Assembly (NCBI GenBank): GCA_010015745.1
Contig: ML978154.1
Coordinates: forward strand, 62,001 to 126,000
Direction: 5' to 3'
DNA length: 64,000 nt
Source of the DNA: Setomelanomma holmii
Taxonomy: Eukaryota; Ascomycota; Dothideomycetes; Pleosporales; Phaeosphaeriaceae
This document shows positions 10,946 through 23,500 of the stretch, piece by piece (position 1 is the stretch's first letter; each line of letters opens with the position of its first letter). The translations under genes were made by a program, and so were the position numbers. Under the pieces are notes generated by a model that was given only the letters and a program-made list of their open reading frames with translations, was not told the origin of the DNA and did no database searches.

Positions 10946-13900
10946 ATGAGCCCGCCAGATGCAGCGTCTTCGCGCCCTCGAGAAGTGTGTCGCAGCCGGC
11001 CCTCAAACTTGGCCGATACTCCGTGGTTGAGACGCCGAAGAGGTAGTGCAACGCTATTAGAGAACAGCTCGAGGCATGTCATAGACGTTGACGATGCACG
11101 TCGAGTGCTGGAATGCTCATTGGTAGGGAGAAAGCTGTGCTTCCAGCATCTCGTGCGCCAGTAAGTGAACCATCCCACTGCACATGAGACGACACACTGA
11201 ACCCTCAAAGCTTCCTCTCCCAGATACTGCACGGCTGTAAGAGTGCCTACTGCGATACGCCCACGTGCCTCTCCGCTCAGAAACGCAGTGTTACAAAGCC
11301 CATCCGACCGCCCACGCAGCTGACCGCACGCGCCCTCGCCCACTATCTCGCGAGCCAGGACAATGCACAACGTGAGCTCTGCCCCCACGAGCTGAAGGTT
11401 TCGCCCACCTCATTCGAGATTGATGGTGCAATCGGTGCCTATCTTCAGCATGGTGGTCAAGACGAGCGACATTATAATGTATATCCTGCAGCATGGGGTC
11501 TGGGGAACCCATCCAGCACGCCTCATGGGAAAAGCTCACGCGCTCCCGCCGAGGCAAGTGCTCAGAATGGCACGTCGTGCGACCAGCAGCGCGTTGTAGA
11601 TACTGTCAGGAAGCAGCGGCAAGCGCGGAAAGACACCAAGTCCTTGTCTCAGAATCTCCATGACAGCTTCACCATGATATTTGCATACTCGCAGCAGCTT
11701 CCCAGCCCCTTGTCGGTTCTTGATGCTCTGCGCGCATCCGAAACACTGCAATCCGATAACGCTACCTCGAATACCAGCATACGTACTGCTGCATCGCAAA
11801 TGGGAGGTCAGAGGTCCTCGCCCAGCACTCATAAAGATGGTAGGGTCACGGGCACCAACGACGACAGCATTGCCCCCAATGTGAATGGAAGCGTTGACTC
11901 TGGTCACCAACTATCTCAAGCAAACGTCCAGACACAATGTCACGATCGCGCATCACCCTCACCACCTGAACTTCTGAGGAATGGTCAACAAGTTCACAGA
12001 ATACCATATCATCTACGTGACCCATCCAGCCTCAGCAAGTCCCATCTAACAGACACCCAGAGTCGTTTCGATGGTTCACAAGATACACCAAGGTTATCCA
12101 TCATGAAGACAGGGAGGAAGAACTTCACGCTTGGTGGAATTTTGTCTGGAGCGGAGCAAAAGTTACCGCCACCTGCGACTCTGAAGCCCTCACTGAAAGT
12201 TGAGCGGACTGGTACCCCTCCTGACGCAATACTGCCAGCCCTATCAAGTCTGAACAGTGACACACTAGAGCAGCTGAAGGATGATGCCTACGACCATCGA
12301 AAGAGTCAATTGCCTGATGCATTCAACTTTGCCGTCGACTACGATGGGAAGCGCCACTTCCGGCCCTCGAAGCCTTTTGTCAACCGGTCACTATACTACA
12401 CTCTGAGTGATGCCGATGCTTTACTCCAGTCTTTTCACGACAACAAGAACAACAACAACAACAACGCCTTTGCAACATCGCCGTTGCCGCATCTTGATTC
12501 TGCTCGTCTGACACATTCGTTCCGCGACTGGAACCAGCGCAACGGAGCACTCATCTTTGACAGCCTCTGGCACGCCTTAGAAACTCTCTACACCCCGCCA
12601 CCTGAGCTTCTAGCTCAGAAAAGTCCAAGGCTGAGGCCTTCGCGCAAAGGCGTGGCTTTGGACAGCTCGTTGGACCAATCCCCAGGAAACAACAACGACG
12701 CGTCAAAGTCACAACGCTATCTCAACAATGTCGAGGCGGCTCACATTGTCATAGTCTGCATCCATGCTCTTACATCTCTGGTCTCCGTCGGCTGGCCGCA
12801 CACTTGGGCACAACTACGCAAGTTGCGCGCTTGGGGCGTCATTGTCCCTAATGCAGCCCCTGATACAAACGACTTTACACACCCGTACTTGAACATCATT
12901 GACGAGCTTGAATACGAGCCTGCTGTTCGTCTTGCCGACCGCCTCTTCCACGCTATTGGCGCCCGCACATGCTTCGAACAAATCCAGACCGTCATGAGGA
13001 AGCAGGAAGGGCGCCCCAAAGAACACGAAGGCTCTCCGAATGCGACTGTCATTGAGATCGTGATACGACATCTAGCGGTAGTCGAACGCGTTGCCTTGGA
13101 CACCCGACGTCGATTGACCCCCATGGGCAGCAGCAAATTCAGTGATGATCCAGGCTGGACTGTCACTGCTACATTTGTCGAATGGCTCAAAACCATCGTC
13201 ATCAAGAAGTGGGACAGCAAGCCCATTGTCAAGAAATGGTCTACCGTAGGCACTGCGATAACGCTGCTTGACAGGCTTAGTAAGTCGATCCCATATGTCC
13301 TGCCGTGTTCATACTGATCAACTAGGCATGTCATTCAAATTGCTCAATCTTCGCGAGAACATGCTCGAGATTCCGTTCTTGAACGAGCGCTTGGACGGCG
13401 TCGAGGAACCTTTGCGGTTTTTGAGGGTTGAGGACCAGCCAAACACTCTTCACGTCCTCCAGTATCCTAGCCTGTTTCCCATGGAATATCTCGTTCGCTA
13501 TTTTCGCACCATCAACTTCACCAGCATGATGGCACAGTACGACCAGACTACGCGAGTACGACAGATGCAAAGATCCCTTGATATGTTCTTGCGAGATATG
13601 CATCGAGCGTTGATCAATGACCGAATGCACGTAACTCTGAGCGAATATCTTGTGATGGACATCAGCCGAGACCATCCACTGCAAGATACTCTCGACCAGT
13701 TGTGGGGCCTCGAGAAGAGGATGCTCCTCAAGCCTTTGAAAGTCAACATGGGCAAGCAGGAGGGCGAAGTTGGCGCTGATCACGGTGGTGTGACATATGA
13801 ATTCTTCCGAGTGGTGTTGAGTGAAGCCTTCAAGCCCGACCACGGTATGGCCTCCCCTTACTGTAATACTCAAAACGTTACTGATAATGGCAGGGATGTT

Positions 13901-14852
13901 CACTCTTCAGCCGCAAACCAGAATGACCTGGTTTCAGCCTGGCACGCTTGAGCCTGACTGGAAATTTGAAATGATTGGCATGCTCTTCAGTCTGGCCGTA
14001 TATAATGGCATTACGCTACCCGTGACTTTCCCATTGGCGCTGTATCGCTCTCTACTTCCACCAGCAGCGCCACTTCGCGACCGGGGGCATAGCGAAAAGC
14101 TTGTGGACCTCATCGAAGACGGCTGGCCTGACCTTGCCAAAGGCTTCGAACAGCTACTCACCTGGACGAATGGTGACGTGCAAGACGTGTTCATGCGCGA
14201 GTACGCATTCAGCTACGAAGTCTTTGGGCAACGAATTGACCATAACATGGACGAGCCATACGCACACATGAACAACACGCCAACCGACACATCTCTAAGT
14301 GAAGAAAGCCCTCAAAGCCCTGCCACGAAGGAATTCAAGCTCGTTACCAACACCAATAGAACCCAATTCGTCCACGACTACATCCACCACCTAACCCACG
14401 CCTCCATCGCCCCGCAACTCCACGCCTTTCGCAAAGGCTTCTACGCTTGCCTTAACCCGAAGTCCCTACACTTCTTCTCCCCAGCAACACTCCGCCACCT
14501 CATCGAAGGCCAACAACACATCTCCATCCCTTCGTTGCGTGCCGCTGTACGCTATGAAGAAGGGTACTCGCCCACGCATCAAACTATTCAGAATTTCTGG
14601 AAAGTCGTGGAGGGGTATACGCAGGAAGAAGCAAGGCAGTTGCTGGAGTTTGTAACGGCGAGTGATAGAGTTCCTGTGACGGGGTACGAGGGTATTACAT
14701 TCTATATTGTGCGCATTGGAAACACGGACATGTTGCCGACGAGCTCGACGTGTTTTGGGAAATTGTATCTGCCTGAGTATGTAGAGGAGGAGGTGTTGAG
14801 AACGAGGTTGGGAATCGCGATTGGGTATGCGAGGGGGTTTGGGGTCGTGTGA
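10946..14852 (+). CDS. HECT-type E3 ubiquitin ligase, HUL4/UBE3A-like
   Basis: Four exons (10946-11160, 11211-13279, 13326-13844, 13894-14852) with 46-50 bp introns give 1253 residues. The N-terminus carries an AZUL-like zinc-binding module (about residues 40-100; HGCKSAYCDTPTCLSAQKR), typical of UBE3A-class ligases. A long disordered, Ser/Pro-rich region follows, with a poly-Asn run. The HECT domain occupies roughly residues 870-1253: HGGVTYEFFRVVLSEAF, FTFT-like segments and the catalytic loop LPTSSTCFGKLYLPEY, with active-site Cys1221. HECT ligases accept ubiquitin from an E2 on this cysteine and pass it to the substrate. Every junction keeps the frame and restores domain continuity. HUL4 is the closest yeast type by architecture. 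Confidence 0.9.
12448..12465 (+). repeat. (AAC)6 codon repeat encoding poly-Asn in the HECT ligase
   Basis: Six AAC triplets in a row, preceded by AAC AAG, encode an NKNNNNNN run in the disordered part of the ligase. It is likely to vary in length among strains. Confidence 0.8.
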
Positions 14853-15073
14853 GGTGGGTGTATATATTGTTTGGTGCATGGCGGATGATGGGATAGCAAG
14901 GTCATGGACATGCTCGATGTCAGGTTTCAGTCCGACATGATCAACAATCTCACGCCATGAAAACGCCATGAAGATGACAGTGAAGAGCAAGGAAAACAAG
15001 TGGTATCATTTCGCTAATGACAGACATATCAAACAGCTCCGGCCTCTTGTTTCTCCGTGTTCTCTCCCTGGAA

Positions 15074-15561
15074 TCAATTCTCATCAATCTTATCCCCCTC
15101 GACAACCGAACCCTTCCTACCGAACAACCTCCTCCACTTACTCTCCCGCTCCCCAGCGGTGCTCGTGCTCCAAAGACTACTCCGTCGCCGGGTATGCTGT
15201 TGATCGACGAGCTCGGGCTGTGGGGGCGGTGAAGTGGATAGTTTGAACCACGCGTCGCGGATGGTGGATTGGCGACCTGTGTCGGATGTTAGTCTGTTTG
15301 GGTGGGAGAGGAGAGTATGCGCCGAAGAGCATGCGCTAAGGGATGGGAGAGGGATGCAATTGAGGGGTTTGGATGTTGACTATGGGGCATGAAGGGAGGT
15401 TTATGCATGTAATGAATGGCAATTTGTCATGGTGACTAGAACTGCAATTGTGGACTGGGATGAAGATGCATTTGAACTTGGATTGAAGGGAAGTACTTAC
15501 GCATGTTTCCTGCTCCACCGCGACCGTAGGGAATGAATGGGTCTGCGGTGTGTTCGACCAT
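15074..15561 (-). CDS. Small DUF3602-like fungal protein (87 aa)
   Basis: Two exons (15501-15561 and 15074-15276) flank a 224-bp intron. The first exon encodes MVEHTADPFIPYGRGGAGNM; the GRGGAGN motif is the hallmark of DUF3602, a fungus-specific family of short proteins of unknown function. The second exon adds RRQSTIRDAWFKLSTS, a Pro/Gln stretch and a basic C-terminus (KWRRLFGRKGS). The intron begins GTAAGT and ends ACACAG, and the phase-1 junction makes a single reading frame. No open frame over 90 codons reveals this gene, so it is easily missed. It is convergent with the HECT ligase gene. The protein is probably cytoplasmic or nuclear; nothing suggests secretion. Confidence 0.72.
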
Positions 15562-16094
15562 GTTGAATCAAGGTGGATATTGTTGTTGGCGTTGTTAGTG
15601 TCGGTGTGTGTTGCGTTGTGTTGTCTCAACGGCGGCTAGTAAGGATAGCCTGCTATTATCTCGTCGACGTATTGCGCCTCGCTGCTGGGCAAAGGGGGTA
15701 GTGTCGTTCAGCCGCACCAAAAGCGGAATGTATCGTGAAAAGTATCGAAAGCTGTGGACAGGGTATTGAAGCCACAAATACTTTTGGACGATTTAGTTCA
15801 GGTAGTGAATTTCCTCAGACGAAGTTGGAGTCGTGAGTTTGCGCTCGATATATACCACAACCCCATACTCTAGCATACGCAAACCCACACACGAAGATCG
15901 CATCGCCCCTAGTCCCCGGTTCAGCCCGCACACCACTCACGATCCCCAGGCCTATCTAAACTTCTGACCCGCAAGCATCGTGCGCCAGCATCAGCCAAGC
16001 CCCATCCCAAAAGCTTGTCTCTACTGGCGTGACCATCAAGTGGTATAAAAGAGGGCACCAGTGGGGACGGTAGAGCTTATCAGTACTTGGCACG
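15562..16094. other. Intergenic: upstream of the DUF3602-like gene
   Basis: No supported gene. It probably contains the promoter of the DUF3602-like gene. Confidence 0.5.
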
Positions 16095-17198
16095 TCACGT
16101 CGATCTGTGGTGCGTGGTTTTGGGAGGGCAATGTGATCGCGTGATGCGGAGTGCATTCCGCGGGGTGGTGGCTGGCGTGTGAATGCAAGGTTTTGGGGGA
16201 TCGGCGGATGACGTAAGGTCGGTGAGGGACTTCGGGTGTAGAAGGGGTTTCGGCGAGGGTCCGAAAGAAGAAACATGAGTCAGGGTGATTCTGACCGGAT
16301 AAAATTTGGGTTGATTTTGAGGATTGTGAGTTTGAATGCGAGAATACTTCGGTTCTCTAGATGTCGTATTGACGATTGGTGGTGAAGTGTGGGTGCACTG
16401 TAACTCTCCTGGGCGAACCTTTGCAAGCTGCTCAAGCTGCAAACAGATCTTGGGGTTGCTGGAGAGTTTTGAGCATTTGCTGCTGCTAGTGCGTAGTCGA
16501 TGGCGCTGCTGCATACTACTTCGCAGATCCAATGGGCGTCCTCTGGCGCTGCTGGATCGCGCGATACTCCAAGCATTCATTGCAATTGAAGTGCATAGAC
16601 AGAAAGCAGATATTGTAAGACGAAACCCATTTGTCATGCAAGTATCCATAAGGATGCAAGTGTCCATGAATGTAACGTGGGGACAGTGTTCGTATGATAT
16701 CATGCAGAACCGCGGCGTCGTGTTGAATCCCTTTAAGAACGCGGTGAATGTAGTGTGGCCCGGTATTAGAGGCATTCCGCCTGGATTGCTAATGCGCATG
16801 TTGATGTCGTCGGCCGATGTGTCGATGAGGACGAAGAGATTATCCGTGATGAGAGCGTGAATATGGCAATCTTGCAGTACTGATTGGCATCGAGGAATGG
16901 AGGGTTCGATATTCCACTCTCGACCGGCTATCTTTCACGCCACTCGCTCCTGCATGTACTCATCGTTGGTGCATGAGAGCGGAAAGGTAGAGTGATTTGA
17001 GCTTGAGGGGGCGTTGTGTGGTTCAGCCTCATTGTGGTATTGGATGAGAGTGTATGCTGCTGCTTCGCCGCATACACATGGGCCGAACGCATTGGGGTCG
17101 TAGAGGTTCGCGTGTTCGATGCGATCGAGCCATGATAGCACGGGCTTGCGCGCGGAGGGTGATGAGGAGTGGGCTAAATACGCCAAATTGTCTCGCAT
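16095..17198 (-). pseudogene. Open frame interrupted by one TGA; possible 3' part of a decayed gene
   Basis: One minus-strand frame is open from 17198 to 16095 except for a single TGA at 16935-16937. Upstream of the stop it reads LSWLDRIEHANLYDPNAFG then PCVCGEAAAYTLIQYH. Downstream it reads HALITDNLFVLIDTSADDIN then MRISNPGGMPLIPG. Both parts have protein-like composition, but the last 150 codons look non-coding. I do not recognise the family. It shares a frame with the hypothetical gene immediately upstream (17268-18404), so both may be remnants of one gene. Alternatively an intron removes the stop, although I found no good splice pair. Confidence 0.3.
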
Positions 17199-17267
17199 AC
17201 TGATTGTAATCAGCTATGCCCGCGTTGACCATCTCTTCTTCAGCAACGGTAAGACAGGCTCGGCAGG

Positions 17268-18404
17268 TCAGCAGGGACAATCTGGACCGCAGGATGCGCG
17301 CATGTGATCTGCACATGCTGATGTGTGGCAACGGACTTGAGCGGCTACTGCTTTGATTACGTCAAGCATTGAGTTTATCATGCCTGGCGATCCTGTGGTC
17401 TTGTAATACTTTAGAGTCGATTGTTCGAGCATCGTGATGAGGCCAGTATTTGGGCTCCAGAGCCTCCAGAAGAGTGGGTGAGACAGCTTAGAGATATCTT
17501 CAGCTATCTCATTTGGCATACGACCAACGAGATTGCTGAGAAGGACGGTGATGTCCTTTGTGTGCGCCATTATCGAGCGAGGCAAGTCCGACATCGCGAT
17601 CGCAGAGGTTGCGGCGGTTTTCAAGATGATTTCTTGCTCAACCAAGTCCCACTTAGCATACATTGGCTTGTCCAAGGGGCCTTCATTCAAAGTCGGATAC
17701 TCATGCTGCTTCATGAGTGGATCAAGAAGGATTTCGGCCACACCATTAGGGTTGGACTGTACCGTTACCTGGTGGGCTCCTCTTTGGTTGCCCGCGATAT
17801 CTTGAACAGTTGGCCCTGCTTCGCAAAGAGTCGCGAGCTCGTTCATACAAACAAGAATGTCATGGCGATCTATTGTTCCATCATAGACCTCAACAAGCTG
17901 GCACAGAAGAAGGAACATATCGTCAGCATTCTCCAGATCGTGCAAGGTACCGGACGAAGTGTCGTTGTTCTTAAGGTCATTTGCTTTGGGATTTATGGTC
18001 TTGACCAAGTACGATAGACGTTCGTAAAGGGCGCTTGTTTGGTCCGCCATTGAAGTTGAATTGGGGGTATGAAGTTTTGAGAGCCAAGCTTCGATGTGTA
18101 GAGACCGACCAGTGTCTTGCTGAAGTCGAACCTTAGGACGTAATTTGCGTCCGGTAGCGGCCACGTTATGGTGTTCGCCAAACACAAGCCAAAGGGCGAG
18201 AACCAACCCAATGAAGGCGAGTAAGTCTTCTAGCGCTGTGGTGATGACCCAATACAATGCTAGGATCCCAAGCAGAAGCCTAATGGTTTTGAGGACAAAG
18301 TCAACTTCGGGGTCCAGATAACCCGGGCGCTTGAGCGTAGCGCGCGGCTCTATGAGAGATTTTCCCGAGGATCTTCCGCACATTAGGGTTGAGGTTCGGC
18401 GCAT
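17268..18404 (-). CDS. Hypothetical protein with N-terminal hydrophobic segment; 3' end uncertain
   Basis: An open frame of 378 residues beginning at an ATG. Residues about 37-76 are strongly hydrophobic (LLLGILALYWVITTAL, LLAFIGLVLALWLVFG), suggesting one or two membrane passes. The rest is soluble and protein-like. An alternative start at Met119 (18050) would remove the hydrophobic part. The last residues (CADHMRASCGPDCPC) run into a stop. A different frame just past it reads CRACLTVAEEEMVNAGIADY, as if coding continued after a one-base shift. That suggests a missed intron, a frameshift or gene decay. I recognise no family. Confidence 0.45.
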   Translation of the reverse strand: MRRTSTLMCGRSSGKSLIEPRATLKRPGYLDPEVDFVLKTIRLLLGILALYWVITTALEDLLAFIGLVLALWLVFGEHHNVAATGRKLRPKVRLQQDTGRSLHIEAWLSKLHTPNSTSMADQTSALYERLSYLVKTINPKANDLKNNDTSSGTLHDLENADDMFLLLCQLVEVYDGTIDRHDILVCMNELATLCEAGPTVQDIAGNQRGAHQVTVQSNPNGVAEILLDPLMKQHEYPTLNEGPLDKPMYAKWDLVEQEIILKTAATSAIAMSDLPRSIMAHTKDITVLLSNLVGRMPNEIAEDISKLSHPLFWRLWSPNTGLITMLEQSTLKYYKTTGSPGMINSMLDVIKAVAAQVRCHTSACADHMRASCGPDCPC

Positions 18405-19011
18405 TGTGAAGAGGTACGGGAGAGGCTGGTCGGTGGTGTAGTCGGAGTGGCGGAAGCGTAAGTGCTGTTCGTGATGATGGACGTAGTGCCCGTTGCAGAG
18501 GCCATGTTGCTGCTGTGATCAGTTGGTATGATTATCGTGGTCGCGATTAGGATTCGCTGTCGGGTTGAGAAGTGGACAAGCTGGAAGAGCTTCGTGACGT
18601 GACACAAGAGACTGTGAATAGAGATACTTTTATCGTAGGCTAGGTTGGATGTAGATTGCCGTTGTGACTGACACGCGCAAGTCGGAAAGCCTTGAAGCGT
18701 GATCGACGGTAGATGAGCGCGGGTGGAGAGTTGGGCCAGAGCCAAGCTACGCAGGCAGGAGAATGTCATAGTGGGCTGGAGACAATTCCGCGGACGATAA
18801 GCAAATGGAGGACTTGGCAGGCGGTCGAGGTGAAAGCGAGGTTGGAGTGAGTTTCTTGAAGTGCGTCCAGGACACGGCAACAAGATAACGGCCGTGTCAC
18901 TCTCACGAGCCTTTGGCTCACCTCCTGACTCTCCCAATCGATTCACGGACCATGTAAAGCTCGGCTTTGTTGCAACACGCCTCCACGAACAGCACAACCT
19001 CGCATTCGTCT
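18405..19011. other. Intergenic: between hypothetical gene and glyoxalase-like gene
   Basis: A 215-codon minus-strand frame covers this stretch but begins at a non-ATG codon and has no domain. Its C-terminal third, from an ATG at about 18506, could be a 5' exon of the hypothetical gene, but I found no in-phase splice. Nothing else is visible. Confidence 0.4.
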
Positions 19012-19929
19012 TCAAACATATTCCAGCCACAACCCCCTGACATCCGTCCCGTCTTCGTCCAGTCGCGTCTGCGTTCCCTTTGAATGGTCAGAGGTCGATA
19101 TGGTGCTTAGCACTACATTGCCGTAAGAGTAGCCACTCTTTGTAACAGCGGTAGATTCCTGCTCGTCCTTTGGCAATCTGAGCACGATTACGGCGCCGCC
19201 ATCTAGACCTCCCTCATCTTGAACTCTACCAACACTCAAAGTGACACTTTTCCCTTGCTCAATGCCATCTTTGCTAAGTAGAGCAACATAAGCATGCCTC
19301 GTCTGCTCTAGCAGTGCTTCGTCCTTGACAATGATGGTGATCTGTCGTACGCCCAAAGCGCCGCAAGGATGAGCCGTATTCTCCTTCGAAAGTGGAACAC
19401 GGACGTTGCGTGGTGTAGTATCATGACAGAAGAATGGGATTCGGCCTCGCACATGCTGTCCACCTTTGCCGCCTTTCGGGAATGTGACCGCCCATTTAAC
19501 GTCCACGCCATCTGCACGCTTTCGACCGCCGTGTTGTGGCTCACTGTGATTCTCCTTCACGGCGTTATAGTTCTCTTCCGGGGACTTCGAATTTGTAAGG
19601 CACCAGTCCTTCCATCCCACGTAGTCAGCATCCGGTCCCCACCAATGATTGGAGACCTTGCTATCATCTAGTCATTCACAGGTATCGAGATCAGCGAATG
19701 TCTCGTATGAGCTTAGGGTAAAACGGCACTTACCGATGAAGCTAATGAGTTCGATGTAGCACCCGTCCGCAAGAAGGATCAGCGTATTGGAGGTTACGCC
19801 ATCAGCATGGACACCACCGGGAGTGAGCGTGAAGTTGTCTTTGAAGAGCGGTGGAAGTTTAGGGAGTCGCGTATCTGGGTCTGCCGGCACAAAAAGGATG
19901 AGATGATCGAGACACTGAGTTGTCGACAT
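19012..19929 (-). CDS. Glyoxalase-like domain protein (283 aa)
   Basis: Two exons (19734-19929 and 19012-19667) flank a 66-bp intron that starts GTAAGT and ends CTAG. The product begins MSTTQCLDHLILFVPADP and continues with a GGVHADGVTSNTLILLADGC then YIELISFI stretch. The junction yields DDSKVSNHWWGPDADYVGWK. The LDHLI...GG.H..G.T.N.LI...DG.YIELI pattern is that of glyoxalase-like (PF13468-type) proteins, vicinal-oxygen-chelate folds common in fungi. Their substrates are mostly unknown. No signal peptide or membrane segment is visible, so it is probably cytosolic. It is divergent from the giant CorA-like gene. Confidence 0.8.
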
Positions 19930-20597
19930 GGAGTTGTAACTTCTTGATGTATTCTAGCCTCCGTCAGATCTTAGCGTTGCGTCAATCAGAAGCAGATGTG
20001 TTCGATGACGGGATTGAGTTGAGCAGTAGAAATGGACACTAGGTACCCGTTTTGTTGGCGAGGAGTCATGTTTTGAACTTATTCAGGAAAGGAACTCGTG
20101 ATCTGAGAAGGTGGGGTAGCTCGACAAGCCATTATGCAAGCACGATCATGGAACAGAACAACTATAGCAAAATGAAGTAGATGTCTCTTCGAGGAACCCT
20201 GGAATTCGTCTGTTGATAGACACAAGATGCGCTTATGTTTCTGCTGCACGTGGTTTGCGGTCTTGGTTGAATTGAGAGTGCTGGCCTGGCGCGGGGAAAC
20301 CGACCGCAACAGCTTACTCGCGTATTCGCTTCCTCCGCCATTCCCACCACGTCTTCCATCTCGTGCATTCATCCTGCATGGTCCCACTTTCCATTGCGAT
20401 GCCCCGCAGCACTGTTTCCGTCTCCTTCGTAGACCGGTCAAGCATGTGAGCTCCTCATTGGCTACCTGAGCACCCAAACATGGCTTCGCACAACGTGACT
20501 CGCACGCCCCAGTGCGCTTATGCTGACCTGCCATACACTTCGCATCGTCATGGTTGTCGCGCCACCTTTTTAACTTCATTAGATTTGCGCATTAGGC
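19930..20597. promoter_or_regulatory. Shared divergent upstream region of glyoxalase-like and CorA-like genes
   Basis: These 668 bp lie between two divergent ATGs. A long minus-strand frame across them is low-complexity and unlike a protein. No gene is supported. Confidence 0.5.
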
Positions 20598-23500
20598 ATG
20601 GAGGACGAAATAAAGGCCGTAAAAGTTGTTCAGACATCATCTGATGAGGGGCACCATGAACGTGAGCATGACAACTCCGGCAAGCAGATCTTCGAAGGCG
20701 AAAACAATGTCAACGAACATGATACGAAGAGAATTTCGTCCAGAGATCTTCCGACACTGCAATCAGATCCGTCATTGAGCCAAGCGGACAACGAGAACAC
20801 GAATTATGCGGCTGAGTCTGCGCCATGTCCTGCGCCTATCGATCCGAATTCTAGTAGCATCACCAATGCAGCTGAGCATCAGTCAAGACAGCCTTTAGGT
20901 CCGACCTCCGAGAACCGACGGCAACATAGGCTGAACACGCGCGTACCAAGTCATTCATCTTCAAGTAGCTCAAAAAGTAACCTGGGTCCACATATCGGGC
21001 CATCTAGTCGCATCAATGTTCGCGACCACAGCGATGACCATAGGCATTCAAGCCAGGAAGCACCAACAATGTCTTCAGGTGGCGGTGGCATAAGAATTCC
21101 CTATTATAGCTATGTTCAACAGCATCCAAATTACCACCCTGCGTTACATATGCAGTCCGGGGAACCATATCCAGCTCAATCTCTGCCAATGTCTAGTCAC
21201 ATCAATCGCCACCCCAACCTCTCTCAGGCACATGCCTTTGCCGATGGGGTTGGTGCGCCTGCGTCTTTCCATCAGCAACAAGAATCTGGGCCATACCGAC
21301 ATCAGGGCAGGCAGGGTGCAGCATCTATGCCCTTGTTGAGCCCGGCATATCCTACTCCCGTAGACCGGCGCGATACTTTGGGCTGGCACGCAGATGCGCA
21401 ACTCGATCTGCACAGTATACCGCCCAGGAGGATATCAAGATCGCGCATTGGTCAACAGCCTACTCCCGTGTCTTCAGCACCTGCATTGTTCATGGGTGAT
21501 TTCGGGGATGAGTTTCATAACCTACGCTCCGATGGACTCGCACACTCCGTGTCGATTCAATGCAGTCATGCAACGCTACATTCAAGGTTCTCGACGCTGC
21601 TTCATCAGTACTGGCCTGAGCGCACGTTCCATACTGAAGTTGGTGATCTTTGGGCGCATAAAGCTACAACCTCAAAGCGTTTCAAGAACAGAGATGGAAC
21701 GCAGTCAGTCGAACTTGCATGCCACCCAGGCCCCACGCCTACGGACAGCACGGACTACCAAATACAATGGCTGTACGTCATCTTTTTTTCGCGCTCCCTT
21801 AATTGAATGGCTGACTGATAAGTCGAAGACATATGCGAAGACAAAAAATGGACCTAGCGGAAGTCGAGGTAAGCTACTGCCTGCTGGAAACAACCCGCGA
21901 TCTGTACTATGGTGTGTTTAATTGCGCTGACGACAACAAGGACATGTGTCTCAATGCACCAGGCATCACGGGTGAGCTCAAATACATTGTCCTGAGACTG
22001 TTCAAGCAGGTGCGCGATTGTGCTCGAAAGCGTTTGCAAGACGGCTTCTACATCGAGCCAGGCACAGTGTTGCGATGCGATGGAACCTCCAACAGAAATG
22101 TGGCAGCTAACGACTTTTCGGCAACATTCATCTGCTTGCCCTCTCTATGTGTTGCGAACAAAGCCGATCATTATCGCCGGCGGTCATCTGGATATCCTAC
22201 ACGTAGCGTCCTTCGAGTCTTGTACCCAAACGAATCAGAGTCACTTCTCGAAGTGCCGCCAACATTCTCCAAGGGTACTCCGCACGCCGCTGATACTATT
22301 ATGCTCGTGCAGCAAATGTGGGTTCTCATTCTTGGCTCTAGTAAGCACGAAAGAAGGTCTTTGATTCTTGTCAGTCTTGCTGACATGATGTAGGGTATGT
22401 CGTGACTTGCGCTGACTTAGGCCTTGACGCAGCCCTTGCCTCCTCAATTACCATCTCTCAATCAACCATAGCCTCAGAGCATCTACCATCGTTCGCGGAC
22501 GACTGGCTTCCGGAGTCTTCCAAGTATCCAGCCGCTGCAGCAGAAGCACAACAAGCTGCTCTTTCTGGCCTCGCGGGCATAGCAAGTCTGACACGATCTG
22601 CCACGTTTAGCTCGATTCATAGCAACGCCACCGAGAAAGCACGAAGCGGTGCGGCACCTGTGCAACTCTTTGATGGCCTCCGGGTCGAAGAGTTTTTGAT
22701 CGACGATGATGACGCCCCAAATGCAATAGATGCAGCATCTTCAAGAGCTAGAAAGCAATCACAACATACCAGTTCAGGCTCACATCGGACGGCATCAAGT
22801 TTGTATCATTGTGACAATCCATTGGACAATTCTGGTCATTCATGGAGCGAGAGCGACAATCTGTCAAGCAGCAGCAGAGGTTCAGTTCACCTCTTCGATG
22901 GTAAACGCGTCGAGGAATTCCTAGTAGATAATGACACACCGGCGCACGAAGCGCAGTCGAAGCCGGTAGACTTTCTTACCGAAGTACCTAGCTCACCTTC
23001 AATAAGAGCGTCAAGATCAACGACACACAGCGTTGCAACGGCAGAGAACGTATCTGGCGCGTCAGCAGAAAGACCTGACGCACGGCGTTTCATTAGTCGG
23101 AGTACAAGATCGCCATCTTCTAATGACGCACGCCTCCGTTCAAGCCATGCATTGTCCAATTTCGTGCCGCGCCTCAACGCGTCCGACCACCAGCAGTGTG
23201 ATGAGAAAGAACTACTTCTGTCCACGCTATGGTCAATCAGGGAGCCCGAATTGGATGCGCAGTATCTTGAGGCTCATGGGACGTGCGTCTCCTACGTTCT
23301 CCACGTCTGGACTACTACACTCAAAGACGACAAAGTGAGGCACCTAGACGTACTCTCAGGACTAGAACAGAGCCTGCCTCATGCTGAGAGACTGCGCAAC
23401 GCATGTGAGCAAGAGGACCTGCAATTACTCCAGGACCATGTTGTGTCAGAGGACGCAGTCTTTGCTGACCCTCACTCCCTAAATCGGACTGCTCTAGATG

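Noticed and set aside
16336..16860. 174-codon plus-strand frame
   Set aside because: It overlaps the antisense frame, whose composition is more protein-like; codon pattern and lack of a domain point to a shadow.
18383..19030. 215-codon minus-strand frame with MASATGTTSIITN
   Set aside because: The upstream part overlaps the glyoxalase-like stop region and has no ATG at its start. The late part could be a 5' exon but no in-phase intron was found.
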